Notes: generated by a model from the letters alone, not told the origin. DNA of 64,000 bases from an uncultured Roseobacter sp. (GCF_947496515.1 NZ_CANMDB010000007.1:62001-126000), one strand, 5' to 3'; positions 8,905 to 18,192 are shown, counted from the stretch's first letter. Numbers and translations are program-made.

Positions 8905-8943
8905 CGGCGGCGATCCGGCAGGCCGGACCGCCGCGGTCTTTTT
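8905..8943 (+). terminator. Intercistronic hairpin with T-tract after the CUT2 binding protein
   Basis: Arms 8905-8910 and 8928-8933 pair over six bases, with a bulge and an inner five-base stem (8914-8918 with 8923-8927), and TTTTT follows at 8939-8943. This looks like a partial terminator lowering transcription into the permease genes. It parallels the hairpin after the CUT1 binding-protein gene. Confidence 0.65.
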
Positions 8944-9008
8944 CAAAGACAGAAACACCGCGGTGGGTGCGACGGCGTCTGCACCGACCGAGAGGGGGAG
9001 GGGACGTC

Positions 9009-10007
9009 ATGGCAATAGCCGGGACATCTGATGCGAGGCGGAGTTTGGGGTTTCTCAGCCGCGATACATTGGTCAAATGGGCGCCGTTGCTCGTCCTGCT
9101 GGTTCTGATCGCGTTCTTTGCTGTGATGGAGCCGCGTTTTCTTTCCATCCGCAATTTCGCCCGCATTCTGATTGCGGCCACACCGGCGTTGATGATCGCC
9201 GTGGGCGTGACGTTTATCATCATCATGGGGTCGATTGACCTGAGCATGGAGGGGACGGTGTCTGTCTGCGCCGTTATTTTTGCCTTCTGTTTCATCTGGC
9301 TTGGCGGCACGCTGGCGTCCTGGGCGTGGTTGGCCCTGCCCTTTGCCCTGTTGGTCGGGGCGGTGCTGGGGTTTGTGAACGGGCTGATCCACGTCAAACT
9401 GAAAATCCCGTCCTTCATGGCGTCACTCGCCATGGGATTTGTGGGCACGGGTCTGGCGATGGTCATGACCGGCGGTGACCGCATCCGCATCGAAGACGAG
9501 GCGTTTCGGGCCCTGCTGACCGTGCGATGGTTCAACTTTCCGATCATGGTTTATGTGGCGGGCCTGTTTCTCTTGATCGCGTGGTTCATTCAGACCCGCA
9601 CGACGCTGGGACGCAATTTCTATGCTGTGGGCGGTGGTGAGGCGCTGGCGCATGGTTCGGGGCTCAATGTGGATCGCGTGCGCATCATGGGTTTTACGCT
9701 GGCCGGCGTGTTCTTTGCTGTGGGTGCGCTGCTGGCGGTGGGTCGCATCGGGATTGCGGAAACCGCGACCGGCAACAACTTCATGTTCCTCTCCATCACA
9801 GCAGTGGTGGTGGGCGGCACCGCGCTGTGGGGAGGTATTGGAGGGGTTTGGAACACGCTTGTCGGCGTGCTGATCGTCTTTGTCATCGGCAACGGGATGG
9901 TCGTGATCGGGCTGCCCGGCTACATCCAGGACGGGGTCTTGGGCCTTTTGGTCATCCTTGCCGTGATCCTGTCGACCGACCGCAAATCCATCAGCTTTGT
10001 GAAGTAG
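9009..10007 (+). CDS. CUT2 sugar ABC transporter permease (RbsC-like), first
   Basis: A 332-residue permease with about ten hydrophobic segments. The pattern TFIIIMGSIDLSMEGTVSVC near residue 75 and GLNVDRVRIMGFTLAGVFFA near residue 220 are typical of RbsC/XylH proteins. The start at 9009 was chosen over an earlier in-frame GTG-type start because it follows a purine-rich GGGGAGGGG and removes an Arg-rich extension. Two different permeases flank the ATPase gene in this operon, so the channel is probably a heterodimer rather than the homodimer of classical ribose importers. Confidence 0.9.
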   Translation: MAIAGTSDARRSLGFLSRDTLVKWAPLLVLLVLIAFFAVMEPRFLSIRNFARILIAATPALMIAVGVTFIIIMGSIDLSMEGTVSVCAVIFAFCFIWLGGTLASWAWLALPFALLVGAVLGFVNGLIHVKLKIPSFMASLAMGFVGTGLAMVMTGGDRIRIEDEAFRALLTVRWFNFPIMVYVAGLFLLIAWFIQTRTTLGRNFYAVGGGEALAHGSGLNVDRVRIMGFTLAGVFFAVGALLAVGRIGIAETATGNNFMFLSITAVVVGGTALWGGIGGVWNTLVGVLIVFVIGNGMVVIGLPGYIQDGVLGLLVILAVILSTDRKSISFVK

Positions 10008-10016
10008 GGGCGGGCA

Positions 10017-11522
10017 ATGTACCAGTTGAACAAAGTGGATAAGAGATTTCCGGGAGTGCACGCCCTCAAGGCCGTTGATTTCACCATAGGCCGCGGCGAG
10101 ATCGTCGGGCTGGTCGGTGAGAACGGCGCGGGCAAATCCACGTTGATGAAAGTGATCTACGGCGCCTACCAGCCCGATGGTGGCACGGTCACGATTGATG
10201 GTACGGCGGTGCGGTTCCAGAATCCCCGTCAGGCGATGGACCATGGGATCGGGATGGTGTTTCAGGAACAATCCCTGATCACCAACCTGACGGTGATGGA
10301 AAACATCTTTCTAGGGTTTGAGCAGCAGTTTGTCCGCTTTGGGATCATCAACTGGAAAGAAATGGCGGCTGCGGCGCGCCACCAGTTGAAGAAGGTCAGG
10401 CTGGACATCGATCCGTCCACCATCACGGCCAAGCTGTCTTTTGCGCAGCGGCAGCTGGTTGAGCTGGCCAAGGTGCTAACCCTGGAAGAGCGGATCGACG
10501 GCGATCTGGTGATCCTGCTCGACGAACCGACATCCGTTCTGGCTAAGGAAGAGGTTGAGCTGTTGTTCGGCCTGGTGCGTGAATTGACCAGCCGGGCGTC
10601 CTTTATCTTTGTCAGTCATCGCATGGACGAGGTTCTGGACCTCAGCGACCGCGTCTATGTGATGAAGGATGGCGAGGTTGTTGACGTTGTCACCAAGGCG
10701 GATGCTCAGGTGGATGCGATCCAGCGCAAGATGGTGGGCCGTGACGTCGACAAGGAATACTACCGCGAGCAGAAACAAAAACCGTATGATCCGGCCAAGA
10801 CGCTCGTCAGCTTTGCCTCCGTGTCTCTCCCGGGCGCCTATGCGGACATCTCCTTTGACCTGCACGCGGGCGAGGTGTTGTGCCTCGTTGGAACGGAAGG
10901 ATCGGGCCGCGAGGCGATACTGCGCACAGTCTTCGGCTTGGAAAAGCCCAGCCATGGCACCGTCGCTGTCAAGGGGGCGCCCTACGCGAGGCGCAACGCC
11001 CAGGAGGCGGTGGCACGCGGTGTCGGATATGTCCCGCGCGAGCGTAAGATCGAAGGCATCGTCAATGGCATGAACGTCTATGAGAACATGACGCTCAGCC
11101 AGATGGGCAACTACGCGTCGAACGGCGTGCTGCGCATTGCCGAAGAGAAGGCGCTTGCCCGGACATGGATCGACCGCCTCGCCATCAAGACACCAGATGT
11201 CTACAAGGATTGCGGTGGTCTGTCGGGCGGCAACCAGCAAAAGGTGGTTCTGGCCAAATGGCGCTCCGCCGGCTCGGATGTCATCCTGCTTGATCACCCG
11301 ACGCGCGGCCTCGATATCGGGGCCAAGGAAGACGTCTACGACATGGTCCGCGAGATGTGTGACGACGGCGCGGGGATTATTCTTGTGGCCGACACGCTTG
11401 AGGAGGCGATTGGCCTCAGCCACACGATTATCGTTCTGAAAGACGGTGAGTTTCAGAAACGCTTTGACGGATCAGCGGGCGGAAAACCGTCGCTGTTTGA
11501 TCTTGTCCATCACATGATTTGA
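10017..11522 (+). CDS. CUT2 sugar ABC transporter double ATPase (RbsA-like) with Glu-to-His change in domain 2
   Basis: A 501-residue protein with two fused ATPase domains. Domain 1 (about 1-235) has Walker A GENGAGKST, an altered signature LSFAQRQLVELAK and Walker B VILLDEPTS. Domain 2 (about 255-500) has the usual lysine-less Walker A (GTEGSGREA) and a normal signature SGGNQQKVVLAKW, but its Walker B reads LLDHPTRGLD: the catalytic glutamate is replaced by histidine at residue 427. RbsA relatives normally keep DEPTRG, so ATP hydrolysis probably happens at only one composite site. The length and order fit the family. It sits 9 bases after the first permease and 10 before the second. Confidence 0.92.
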   Translation: MYQLNKVDKRFPGVHALKAVDFTIGRGEIVGLVGENGAGKSTLMKVIYGAYQPDGGTVTIDGTAVRFQNPRQAMDHGIGMVFQEQSLITNLTVMENIFLGFEQQFVRFGIINWKEMAAAARHQLKKVRLDIDPSTITAKLSFAQRQLVELAKVLTLEERIDGDLVILLDEPTSVLAKEEVELLFGLVRELTSRASFIFVSHRMDEVLDLSDRVYVMKDGEVVDVVTKADAQVDAIQRKMVGRDVDKEYYREQKQKPYDPAKTLVSFASVSLPGAYADISFDLHAGEVLCLVGTEGSGREAILRTVFGLEKPSHGTVAVKGAPYARRNAQEAVARGVGYVPRERKIEGIVNGMNVYENMTLSQMGNYASNGVLRIAEEKALARTWIDRLAIKTPDVYKDCGGLSGGNQQKVVLAKWRSAGSDVILLDHPTRGLDIGAKEDVYDMVREMCDDGAGIILVADTLEEAIGLSHTIIVLKDGEFQKRFDGSAGGKPSLFDLVHHMI

Positions 11523-11532
11523 GGGGGTGAGC

Positions 11533-12474
11533 ATGTCAGTTGAAACGTTCAAACCGTATTTCCCCTGGATCACGCTGGTTGCCCTCGTTCTGATTGTTGG
11601 CGCGATCAATCCGGCCTTTTTCAATCTCGGCTCGATGGTCACACTGGTGGCTGACATTGTGCCGCTGTTCATCATGGCGCTTGGCATGACCTTTGCCATC
11701 TACATCGGCGGGATCGACCTCAGTGTGCAGCAGGTGGCGAACCTCGTGACCGTGGTGGCGACGGTGTATCTGGCGCAGTTCGGCATTTTCGTCGCGGTCA
11801 TCTGTGTTCTATGTGGTTTCGTGGTCGGGGCCGTGTCGGGCTGGATTACCACCAAGCAGTTTGTGCCCTCTTTTGTGTCCACATTGGCGACGGGGTTCAT
11901 CGCCCTGTCCGGCGCGCGCTACCTGTCGGGCGAGCGGGCCTTGTCGATGAGTGCCGAGGCGCGGGATGCGTCTTTTGGGTGGATGTTTGGCAACACTGCG
12001 GGTGTGCCGCATGAGCTGGTGATTGCCGGCGTGCTATTGGCGATTGCCTGGTTTTTGCAGACCCGGACGACCTTTGGCCGCGCGCTCAAGGCGGTTGGGG
12101 CAGGAGAGCTTGCAGCGGTGTCGTCCGGCCTGAATGTGGACCGCATCAAGATCCTGGCCTTTGCCCTGTCGGGGCTTTTTGCCGCCATTGCCGGGCTGAT
12201 GTTTTCGGTCAAGCTGTCAGGGGGCGATGCAAACCTTGCAAACGGGTTTCTGATCCTCGCCATTGTCGCGGTCCTGGTCGGGGGCACGCCGCTGACCGGT
12301 GGCGTCGGCGGTGTGATGAACACGCTGGTCGGCACGCTGATCGTGGTCGTGATCCGGACCGCGATGGTGTATCTGCAGGTCGATGCCACCATGCAGCAGA
12401 TGGTATTTGGCGTGATCCTGATCGTGGCCATCGCGCTGACGATCGACCGCAGCAAGATGGGCACCGTCAAGTGA
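11533..12474 (+). CDS. CUT2 sugar ABC transporter permease (RbsC-like), second
   Basis: A 313-residue permease with the same plan as its neighbour at 9009: MTFAIYIGGIDLSVQQVANL near residue 58 and GLNVDRIKILAFALSGLFAA near residue 200. An in-frame GTG lies two codons before the ATG; the ATG at 11533 is preferred, with GAGGGGGTGA as ribosome-binding site. The stop overlaps the start of the alcohol dehydrogenase gene (TGATG), so import and the first dehydrogenase are translationally linked. That suggests the dehydrogenase acts on the imported compound or its first product. Confidence 0.9.
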   Translation: MSVETFKPYFPWITLVALVLIVGAINPAFFNLGSMVTLVADIVPLFIMALGMTFAIYIGGIDLSVQQVANLVTVVATVYLAQFGIFVAVICVLCGFVVGAVSGWITTKQFVPSFVSTLATGFIALSGARYLSGERALSMSAEARDASFGWMFGNTAGVPHELVIAGVLLAIAWFLQTRTTFGRALKAVGAGELAAVSSGLNVDRIKILAFALSGLFAAIAGLMFSVKLSGGDANLANGFLILAIVAVLVGGTPLTGGVGGVMNTLVGTLIVVVIRTAMVYLQVDATMQQMVFGVILIVAIALTIDRSKMGTVK

Positions 12475-13496
12475 TGCAGGCGGCGGTTCTCGCGGCTCCC
12501 GGCAGGTTCGAGATCGAGCACCGACCGATCCCGATACCGGGACGTGGCGAGGCGCTGATCCGCGTGGAGCGGGTCGGCATTTGCGGCACAGATATGCACA
12601 TTTTCAATGGGCATTACGCAGCGGACAATCTGCCGATGATCCCGGGCCACGAATTCACCGGAACGATTGATGCGGTGGGCGCGGAGGTATCGCTGCCCTT
12701 GGGCGCCAGGGTCGTGGTCGACATGAACATCGGGTGCGGTTCGTGCTATTGGTGCCGCCGCAACGAGATCCTCAACTGCCCCGACATGCAGCAGATGGGC
12801 ATCTCGATGGATGGGGCGTTTGCAGACTACATCGTGGTGCCCGCGCGGCTCGTGATCCAGGCGCCTGACCACGTGCCGTTTGAGGTCCTGGCCTTGACGG
12901 AGCCTTTGGCCTGCGTGGTGCGCGCCGCGCGCAAGGCAGATGTGACTTTCGGGCAGTCGGCGGTTGTGCTGGGGGCGGGGCCCATTGGCCATTTGCATGT
13001 TCAGCTTTTGCGCGCCATCGGGGCTGCGCCAATCATCGTGTCGGATCTGTCGCCCGAGCGCGTACAGCTCGCACTGGATCATGGCGCGGATGTGGGTGTT
13101 TGCGCGGGTGATACGCGCGCCGCTGTTCTGGAGGCAACCCAAGGACGTGGCGCGGATCTGGTGATTGAAAGCGTCGGTCTACCGCAGCTTTACGAGCAGG
13201 CATTGAGGCTCATCCGCAAGGGCGGGCACGTTGCAGCTTTTGGGCTGACAGCACCCGATGCGTCACTGCCGCTGAATATCCTGAGCATGATCTTGCAGGA
13301 AAACTCGATCAAGGGCTCGGTTGCGGGGACGGGGCAGGACATGCACGACGCGCTGACGCTGCTGACGCATGGCCGGATTAACCCACAGCCGTTTCTGGGC
13401 GCGCAGTATCCTTTGGCAGATATTCAGGTGGCCTTTGACACCTTCGCGGATCGTCCCGGCGATCTCAAAACTCAAATCGTTATGACGCAGTCTTAG
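12474..13496 (+). CDS. Zinc-dependent medium-chain alcohol/polyol dehydrogenase
   Basis: A 340-residue NAD(P)-linked dehydrogenase of the sorbitol/threonine dehydrogenase branch. The catalytic zinc ligands are visible as C37 (GICGTD) and H59-E60 (PGHEF). The structural zinc site is complete: C88, C91, C94 and C102. The Rossmann motif GAGPIGHLH lies near residue 165. The likely reaction is oxidation of a secondary hydroxyl of a sugar or polyol. Its start overlaps the stop of the upstream permease gene, placing it in the CUT2 importer operon. Substrate not identified. Confidence 0.9.
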   Translation: MQAAVLAAPGRFEIEHRPIPIPGRGEALIRVERVGICGTDMHIFNGHYAADNLPMIPGHEFTGTIDAVGAEVSLPLGARVVVDMNIGCGSCYWCRRNEILNCPDMQQMGISMDGAFADYIVVPARLVIQAPDHVPFEVLALTEPLACVVRAARKADVTFGQSAVVLGAGPIGHLHVQLLRAIGAAPIIVSDLSPERVQLALDHGADVGVCAGDTRAAVLEATQGRGADLVIESVGLPQLYEQALRLIRKGGHVAAFGLTAPDASLPLNILSMILQENSIKGSVAGTGQDMHDALTLLTHGRINPQPFLGAQYPLADIQVAFDTFADRPGDLKTQIVMTQS

Positions 13497-13508
13497 GGAG
13501 GAACCGAT

Positions 13509-14078
13509 ATGTCGATCACCACCGAAAGCTATGCCTCTGTCCCAAGCGGCATGATCCCCAACAGCCGCTTTCCTCTGCTGGTACACCGGGCTGCCGTGCC
13601 GGGTGGCGGGGCAAAGGCCATCAAGGAGCGGTTCCGCTCTAACGGATGGTCCAACAACTGGGACTATCCCGGTGTCTACGAATACGCCCACTTCCATTCC
13701 ACGACCCACGAATGCCTTGGCTGTGCGCAGGGCTGGATGGAATTCAACCTGTCCGTGGGCGAAGGCGGCTGGACCAAGGTGCGCATTGAAGCAGGCGATG
13801 TCATTGTCATGCCCGCCGGTGTGAGCCACGAGATGATCGGACAATCTAACGATATTCATATGTGTGGCGGCTATCCCGACGGGCGTGATTGGGACGACAT
13901 TCAGGAACAGTTTCTGACAGATGAGGACTACAAGCGCGCCTGCAAGCGGATCATGATGTTACCGATCCCGGGCGCCGATCCGGCCACCGGCAAGGCGATG
14001 TCTGAATGGCACTCGGCGCCTTCGTCGGTGGATGGTGGCTGGAATGACTGGCGGCATGCACTTGATACCCGGCAGTGA
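13509..14078 (+). CDS. Cupin-domain protein
   Basis: A 189-residue protein with a single cupin barrel. Cupin motif 1 is seen around residues 60-80 (YAHFHSTTHECLGCAQGWMEF), with the two metal-binding histidines and the glutamate. Motif 2 is at GDVIVMPAGVSHE near residue 97, with the last histidine. The sequence resembles the YjlB-like group whose members are uncharacterised or act as sugar isomerase/epimerase-like enzymes; a function cannot be assigned. It follows the dehydrogenase by 12 bases with AGGGAGGA before its ATG and is probably the last gene of the CUT2 operon. Confidence 0.85.
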   Translation: MSITTESYASVPSGMIPNSRFPLLVHRAAVPGGGAKAIKERFRSNGWSNNWDYPGVYEYAHFHSTTHECLGCAQGWMEFNLSVGEGGWTKVRIEAGDVIVMPAGVSHEMIGQSNDIHMCGGYPDGRDWDDIQEQFLTDEDYKRACKRIMMLPIPGADPATGKAMSEWHSAPSSVDGGWNDWRHALDTRQ

Positions 14079-14113
14079 GCCCTATTGAACGCGGAGTGCG
14101 TTCGCAGTACGGT

Positions 14114-14129
14114 ATAACCAAATAGTTAC
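14114..14129. promoter_or_regulatory. Operator dyad, site 3 (aldehyde dehydrogenase/GMC operon)
   Basis: ATAACCAAATAGTTAC, differing from the consensus only in the first base. It overlaps a TATAAC hexamer at 14113-14118 that could be the -10 element, so a repressor here would compete with RNA polymerase. It lies 43 bases before the aldehyde dehydrogenase ATG in the gap after the cupin gene, and implies a separate promoter for 14173-17312. Confidence 0.65.
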
Positions 14130-14172
14130 TTATGGGGTGCCTCAAGGCTCCTCTGCTCTGGAGGACAGGCCT

Positions 14173-15678
14173 ATGGATACGCAGACTTCGACCCGCACGC
14201 CCCCGCCCGAACCCCGCACATTCGGTTTTTACGTCGGCGGGCAACCCGTGGCCGCCGGAGAGCGGGAGGTGTTTGAGCGCGCGTCGCCGGGCCATGGTGT
14301 GCCGGTGACGCGCATCCCGACGTGTTCTGCCCAGGATGTGGACATGGCCGTGGCCGTCGCGCGTGAAGCGTTTGAAGACCGCCGTTGGTCGGGCCTTTCG
14401 GGTGCGGACCGTGCGGCTGTGCTGCTGAAAACTGCGGATATCATGCGCGCCCGTCTGGACGAGATCGCCTATTGGGAGAGCCTTGAGAACGGCAAGCCCA
14501 TCGCGCAGGCGCGGGGCGAAGCGACGGGTTGCATCGGGATGTTCGAATACGCCGCCGGTCTGGCGCGCGCGCTGCACGGAGACAGCTTCAACAATCTGGG
14601 CGACAGCATGTTTGGGCTGGTGACACGGGAACCCGTGGGGGTTGTGGGGCTGATCACGCCGTGGAATTTCCCGTTCCTGATCCTGTGCGAACGGGTGCCC
14701 TATATTCTGGCGTCGGGCTGCACGATGGTGACCAAACCATCCGAGATGACATCCGCGACCACGCTCATGCTGGCCGAGATCCTGACCGAAGCCGGACTGC
14801 CCGATGGCGTGATGAATGTGGTGACCGGACCGGGCAGCACTGTGGGCACTGCGATGACGGAGCATATGGACATCGACATGTTGTCCTTTACCGGATCAAC
14901 TGCGGTGGGTCGCTTGTGTGTCGAGGCTTCCGCACGGTCGAATTTCAAGAAGCTGGGGCTGGAGCTGGGGGGCAAGAACCCGCAGATCGTCTTTGCCGAT
15001 GCGGACCTTGAGGATGCAGCGGATGGGGTTGCCTTTGGCATTGCCTTCAACACCGGTCAATGCTGTGTATCGGGATCGCGCCTGATCGTTGAGCGGTCCG
15101 TGGCGGATGAGTTTGCCAGGCTTGTTGCCGACAAGATGTCGAAAATCCGCATTGGCGATCCACTGGACGAGAACACGCAGGCCGGGGCAATCACAACCGA
15201 TGCCCAGAACCGGGTGATCATGTCCTATATCGCGAAAGGACAGGAAGAAGGCGCGACCCTTGCTTACGGTGGCGAGCAATTGGACCTGGGGATGGGCCAA
15301 TACGTGAGCCCGGCCCTGTTCACGGGTGTCACCGGCGACATGGCGATTGCCAGGGACGAGATCTTTGGCCCCGTCCTGACGGTACAGGAGTTCGACACGG
15401 TGGACGACGCGATCGCGATCGCGAATGATACGGTCTACGGCCTCGCCGCGAGTGTCTGGACCAAGAACATCGACAAGGCGCTGACCGTCACCCGGCGTGT
15501 CAAGGCGGGTCGGTTCTGGGTCAATACAACGCTCTCGGGCGGACCCGAATTGCCGCTAGGGGGGTTCAAGCAATCCGGCTGGGGTCGCGAGGCAGGCATG
15601 ATGGGCGTAGAAGAATACACACAGGTTAAATCCACCCATATCGAGATCGGCAAGCGCAGCCCGTGGGTCGACGGCTGA
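14173..15678 (+). CDS. Aldehyde dehydrogenase (NAD(P)+)
   Basis: A 501-residue enzyme oxidising an aldehyde to a carboxylic acid. Seen: the substrate/cofactor segment TPWNFPF near residue 170, FTGSTAVGR near 240, the general-base glutamate E264 in LELGGKNP, and the catalytic cysteine in GQCC (residues 297-298). The C-terminal PLGGFKQSGWGRE is typical of the family. The start at 14173 follows GGAGGACA; an earlier in-frame ATG was rejected because it lies before that site. Its stop overlaps the start of the following GMC gene (TGATG), so the two enzymes are coupled: the GMC oxidoreductase would make the aldehyde and this enzyme the acid. Confidence 0.93.
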   Translation: MDTQTSTRTPPPEPRTFGFYVGGQPVAAGEREVFERASPGHGVPVTRIPTCSAQDVDMAVAVAREAFEDRRWSGLSGADRAAVLLKTADIMRARLDEIAYWESLENGKPIAQARGEATGCIGMFEYAAGLARALHGDSFNNLGDSMFGLVTREPVGVVGLITPWNFPFLILCERVPYILASGCTMVTKPSEMTSATTLMLAEILTEAGLPDGVMNVVTGPGSTVGTAMTEHMDIDMLSFTGSTAVGRLCVEASARSNFKKLGLELGGKNPQIVFADADLEDAADGVAFGIAFNTGQCCVSGSRLIVERSVADEFARLVADKMSKIRIGDPLDENTQAGAITTDAQNRVIMSYIAKGQEEGATLAYGGEQLDLGMGQYVSPALFTGVTGDMAIARDEIFGPVLTVQEFDTVDDAIAIANDTVYGLAASVWTKNIDKALTVTRRVKAGRFWVNTTLSGGPELPLGGFKQSGWGREAGMMGVEEYTQVKSTHIEIGKRSPWVDG

Positions 15679-17312
15679 TGGCAAGCGGGTTCGATTACAT
15701 CATTGTCGGCGGCGGATCGGCGGGCTGTGTTCTGGCAAACCGGCTGACCGAGAACCCCGATTGCTCGGTGTTGCTGCTGGAAGCGGGCGGCACGGATCGC
15801 CATCCGCTGATCCACATGCCGGTGGGCTTTGCCAAGATGACGACCGGGCCGCATACGTGGGGCTTCACCACTGTGCCACAAAAACACGCCAACAATCGCG
15901 AGATTCCCTACGCGCAGGCGCGGGTGATTGGTGGTGGATCGTCGATCAACGCCGAGGTGTTCACCCGGGGCATACCGGCTGACTACGATCGGTGGGCGCA
16001 GGAGGAAGGTTGTGACGGCTGGGCATTCGAGGATGTGCAAAAGTATTTCTTGCGGTCCGAGGGGAACACCTTTCTGTCGGGTGACTGGCACGGCACGGAC
16101 GGCCCGCTTGGGGTGTCCAGCCTGGCGCCGCAACCCATGACAAGCGCCTTCGTTCAAAGCTGTCAGGAACTGGGCATCCCCTATAACCCCGATTTCAACG
16201 GCGCGGTGCAGGCCGGTGCGGGGGCCTATCAGACGACCACCAGAAACGGACGGCGATGTTCGGCGGCGGTAGGCTATCTGAACCCGGTCAAGAAACGCGC
16301 CAATCTGACCGTCCGGACCGACGCCTTTGTTCGCCGGGTACTGATAGAAAACAACCGCGCCATCGGGGTCGAAGCCTGGTCCGACAGGACAGGAACCGAG
16401 ACCTTGCGCGCCGAAAGTGAAGTGCTGCTCACAACGGGGGCCATCGGGACGCCCAAGCTGATGCTACTGTCAGGGATAGGACCGGCTGCGCATCTCGCCG
16501 AACATCACATTGATGTTGTGCAGGACCTGCCGGGTGTCGGCGAAAACCTGACCGATCATTTCGGGATCGATATTGTGGCTGAGCTGACCGGACACCAAAG
16601 CCTGGACAAATACAACAAACCGCATTGGGCGATGTGGGCCGGGCTGCAATATCTGTTGAATCGAACCGGGCCCGTTGCGTCCAACGTGGTTGAGGGTGGT
16701 GCGTTCTGGTATGCGGACCACGAGGCACCGACGCCCGATTTGCAGTTTCACTTTCTGGCCGGTGCCGGGGCCGAAGCAGGCGTGCCAAGCGTCTCTCCGG
16801 GCTCATCCGGTGTCACGCTCAACAGCTATACTCTGCGGCCCAAGTCGCGCGGTACGGTTCGGTTGCGTTCGTCTGATCCAAAAGATTTACCGCTGGTGGA
16901 CCCCAATTTCCTGGGGCACCCAGGTGATCTCGGGACCTCCGTCGAAGGGGTGAAAATCAGCAAGGAGATATTCAGTCAACCATCGTTGCAAAAGCACATT
17001 CGCAAGATCCGGTTCCCGGATGACAGCGTGAAGACCCAAGGGGATTTTGAGGCCTATGCGCGTCAGTACGGGCGCACATCCTATCATCCGACCTGCACCT
17101 GCAAGATGGGCGCTGACAGTGACCCGATGGCGGTCGTGGACCCCCAATTGCGGGTGCGCGGTGTGGATGGGTTGCGGATTTGCGACAGTTCGGTGATGCC
17201 GTCGCTGATCGGGTCGAATACCAACGCGCCCACAATCATGATTGGCGAAAAGGCGTCTGACCTCATTCGCGGAAACCGGTCGATGACGCTGCCGGAAGGA
17301 CAGGCGCTTTGA
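15678..17312 (+). CDS. GMC-family FAD-dependent oxidoreductase, second paralogue
   Basis: A 544-residue flavoprotein, paralogue of the product at 392-2023. The FAD motif GGGSAGC is near residue 11, GGGSSINAEVFTRG near 85, and the C-terminal SYHPTCTCKMG supplies the active-site histidine. The expected chemistry is alcohol to aldehyde oxidation with an unknown electron acceptor. The start ATG overlaps the aldehyde dehydrogenase stop. Having two GMC genes in one regulon suggests either two alcohol groups on the same compound or a mixture of related substrates. Some GMC relatives oxidise sugar C3 hydroxyls instead, which remains possible. Confidence 0.9.
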   Translation: MASGFDYIIVGGGSAGCVLANRLTENPDCSVLLLEAGGTDRHPLIHMPVGFAKMTTGPHTWGFTTVPQKHANNREIPYAQARVIGGGSSINAEVFTRGIPADYDRWAQEEGCDGWAFEDVQKYFLRSEGNTFLSGDWHGTDGPLGVSSLAPQPMTSAFVQSCQELGIPYNPDFNGAVQAGAGAYQTTTRNGRRCSAAVGYLNPVKKRANLTVRTDAFVRRVLIENNRAIGVEAWSDRTGTETLRAESEVLLTTGAIGTPKLMLLSGIGPAAHLAEHHIDVVQDLPGVGENLTDHFGIDIVAELTGHQSLDKYNKPHWAMWAGLQYLLNRTGPVASNVVEGGAFWYADHEAPTPDLQFHFLAGAGAEAGVPSVSPGSSGVTLNSYTLRPKSRGTVRLRSSDPKDLPLVDPNFLGHPGDLGTSVEGVKISKEIFSQPSLQKHIRKIRFPDDSVKTQGDFEAYARQYGRTSYHPTCTCKMGADSDPMAVVDPQLRVRGVDGLRICDSSVMPSLIGSNTNAPTIMIGEKASDLIRGNRSMTLPEGQAL

Positions 17313-17318
17313 CGACGC

Positions 17319-17353
17319 GCGCCGGTGACGTTACCGGCGCCCGCACCCCTTTT
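17319..17353. terminator. Terminator between convergent GMC and aldo/keto reductase genes
   Basis: A perfect 8-bp stem (17319-17326 with 17333-17340) encloses the 6-base loop GACGTT, and a short T run follows at 17350-17353. It begins 7 bases after the GMC stop and could also act on the leftward aldo/keto reductase gene. Confidence 0.7.
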
Positions 17354-17373
17354 CGAAAGGGTGCCAGGTCGGC

Positions 17374-18192
17374 CTAGTCGAAATCAGGCGCCCATGGCAC
17401 GAGGTCCTTGCTCACGATCCGGTAGTTCGTGTGGGTCAGCGCGTCGATTTTGTCCATATCGATCGAGGACAGCGTAAAGTCCATGATGTCGAAATTGGCG
17501 GTCAGGTTTTCGCGTTTGGTGGACATGGTGTTGATGCTGACACCCTTTTGCAGGATCCAGCGCAACACCACCTGCGCGGCCGTCTTGCCATATCCAGCAC
17601 CGATCTCCGCAAACTCCGGATGTTTGAAGACTTCGCCCCGGGCGACGGATGAGTAGGACGACAGCGGAATGCCGGTTTCGGATGCTGCGGCCAGCAGGAT
17701 GTCCTGATTGAGCAGCGGATGAAACTCCACCTGGTTTGTGACGATCGGTGCCTCTACTATCTTTACGGCGTCGCGCATCATCTGAGCGGTGTAGTTTGAC
17801 ACACCGATATTGCGGGTCAGACCGTGGGCGTGCGCTTGCTCCAACAGTTTCAGCGGGCTTTCGATCTGGAAATCCGCCGGAGGCCAGTGCAGCAGCAGCA
17901 CGTCAACGTAGTCAACCTGAAGATCTTTGAGGCTTGCCTCGACCGAAGCGAGGAATTTGCTTTCCTCGAAATTGTCGTTTTCAACTTTGGTTGTGATGCA
18001 TAGCGCGTCGCGCGAGATCCCGGTTTCCTTCAGGGCGGCACCGGTTTCGGCCTGATTGCGGTACATCTGCGCGGTGTCAAAGCTGCGATACCCGACCTCG
18101 GCGGCGGTGAGAATTGCGTCACGGCACTCGTCCCCCGTGAGCGGATAGGTACCAAAGGACCGCTGGTGGGTTTTTTGAAAATAGATATTCAT
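17374..18192 (-). CDS. Aldo/keto reductase, DkgA/DkgB-like
   Basis: A 272-residue NADPH-linked reductase of the 2,5-diketo-gluconate reductase branch. The catalytic tetrad is readable: D39 in FDTAQMYRN with the tyrosine Y44, the lysine in ITTKVEN near residue 70, and the histidine in LLLHWPP near 101. The TIM-barrel length is normal. GAGGAGG precedes the ATG at 18192. An operator dyad lies 28 bases upstream of this start. The position between the alcohol/aldehyde-oxidising operon and the CoA operon suggests a role in interconverting a keto or aldehyde intermediate. Confidence 0.9.
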   Translation of the reverse strand: MNIYFQKTHQRSFGTYPLTGDECRDAILTAAEVGYRSFDTAQMYRNQAETGAALKETGISRDALCITTKVENDNFEESKFLASVEASLKDLQVDYVDVLLLHWPPADFQIESPLKLLEQAHAHGLTRNIGVSNYTAQMMRDAVKIVEAPIVTNQVEFHPLLNQDILLAAASETGIPLSSYSSVARGEVFKHPEFAEIGAGYGKTAAQVVLRWILQKGVSINTMSTKRENLTANFDIMDFTLSSIDMDKIDALTHTNYRIVSKDLVPWAPDFD

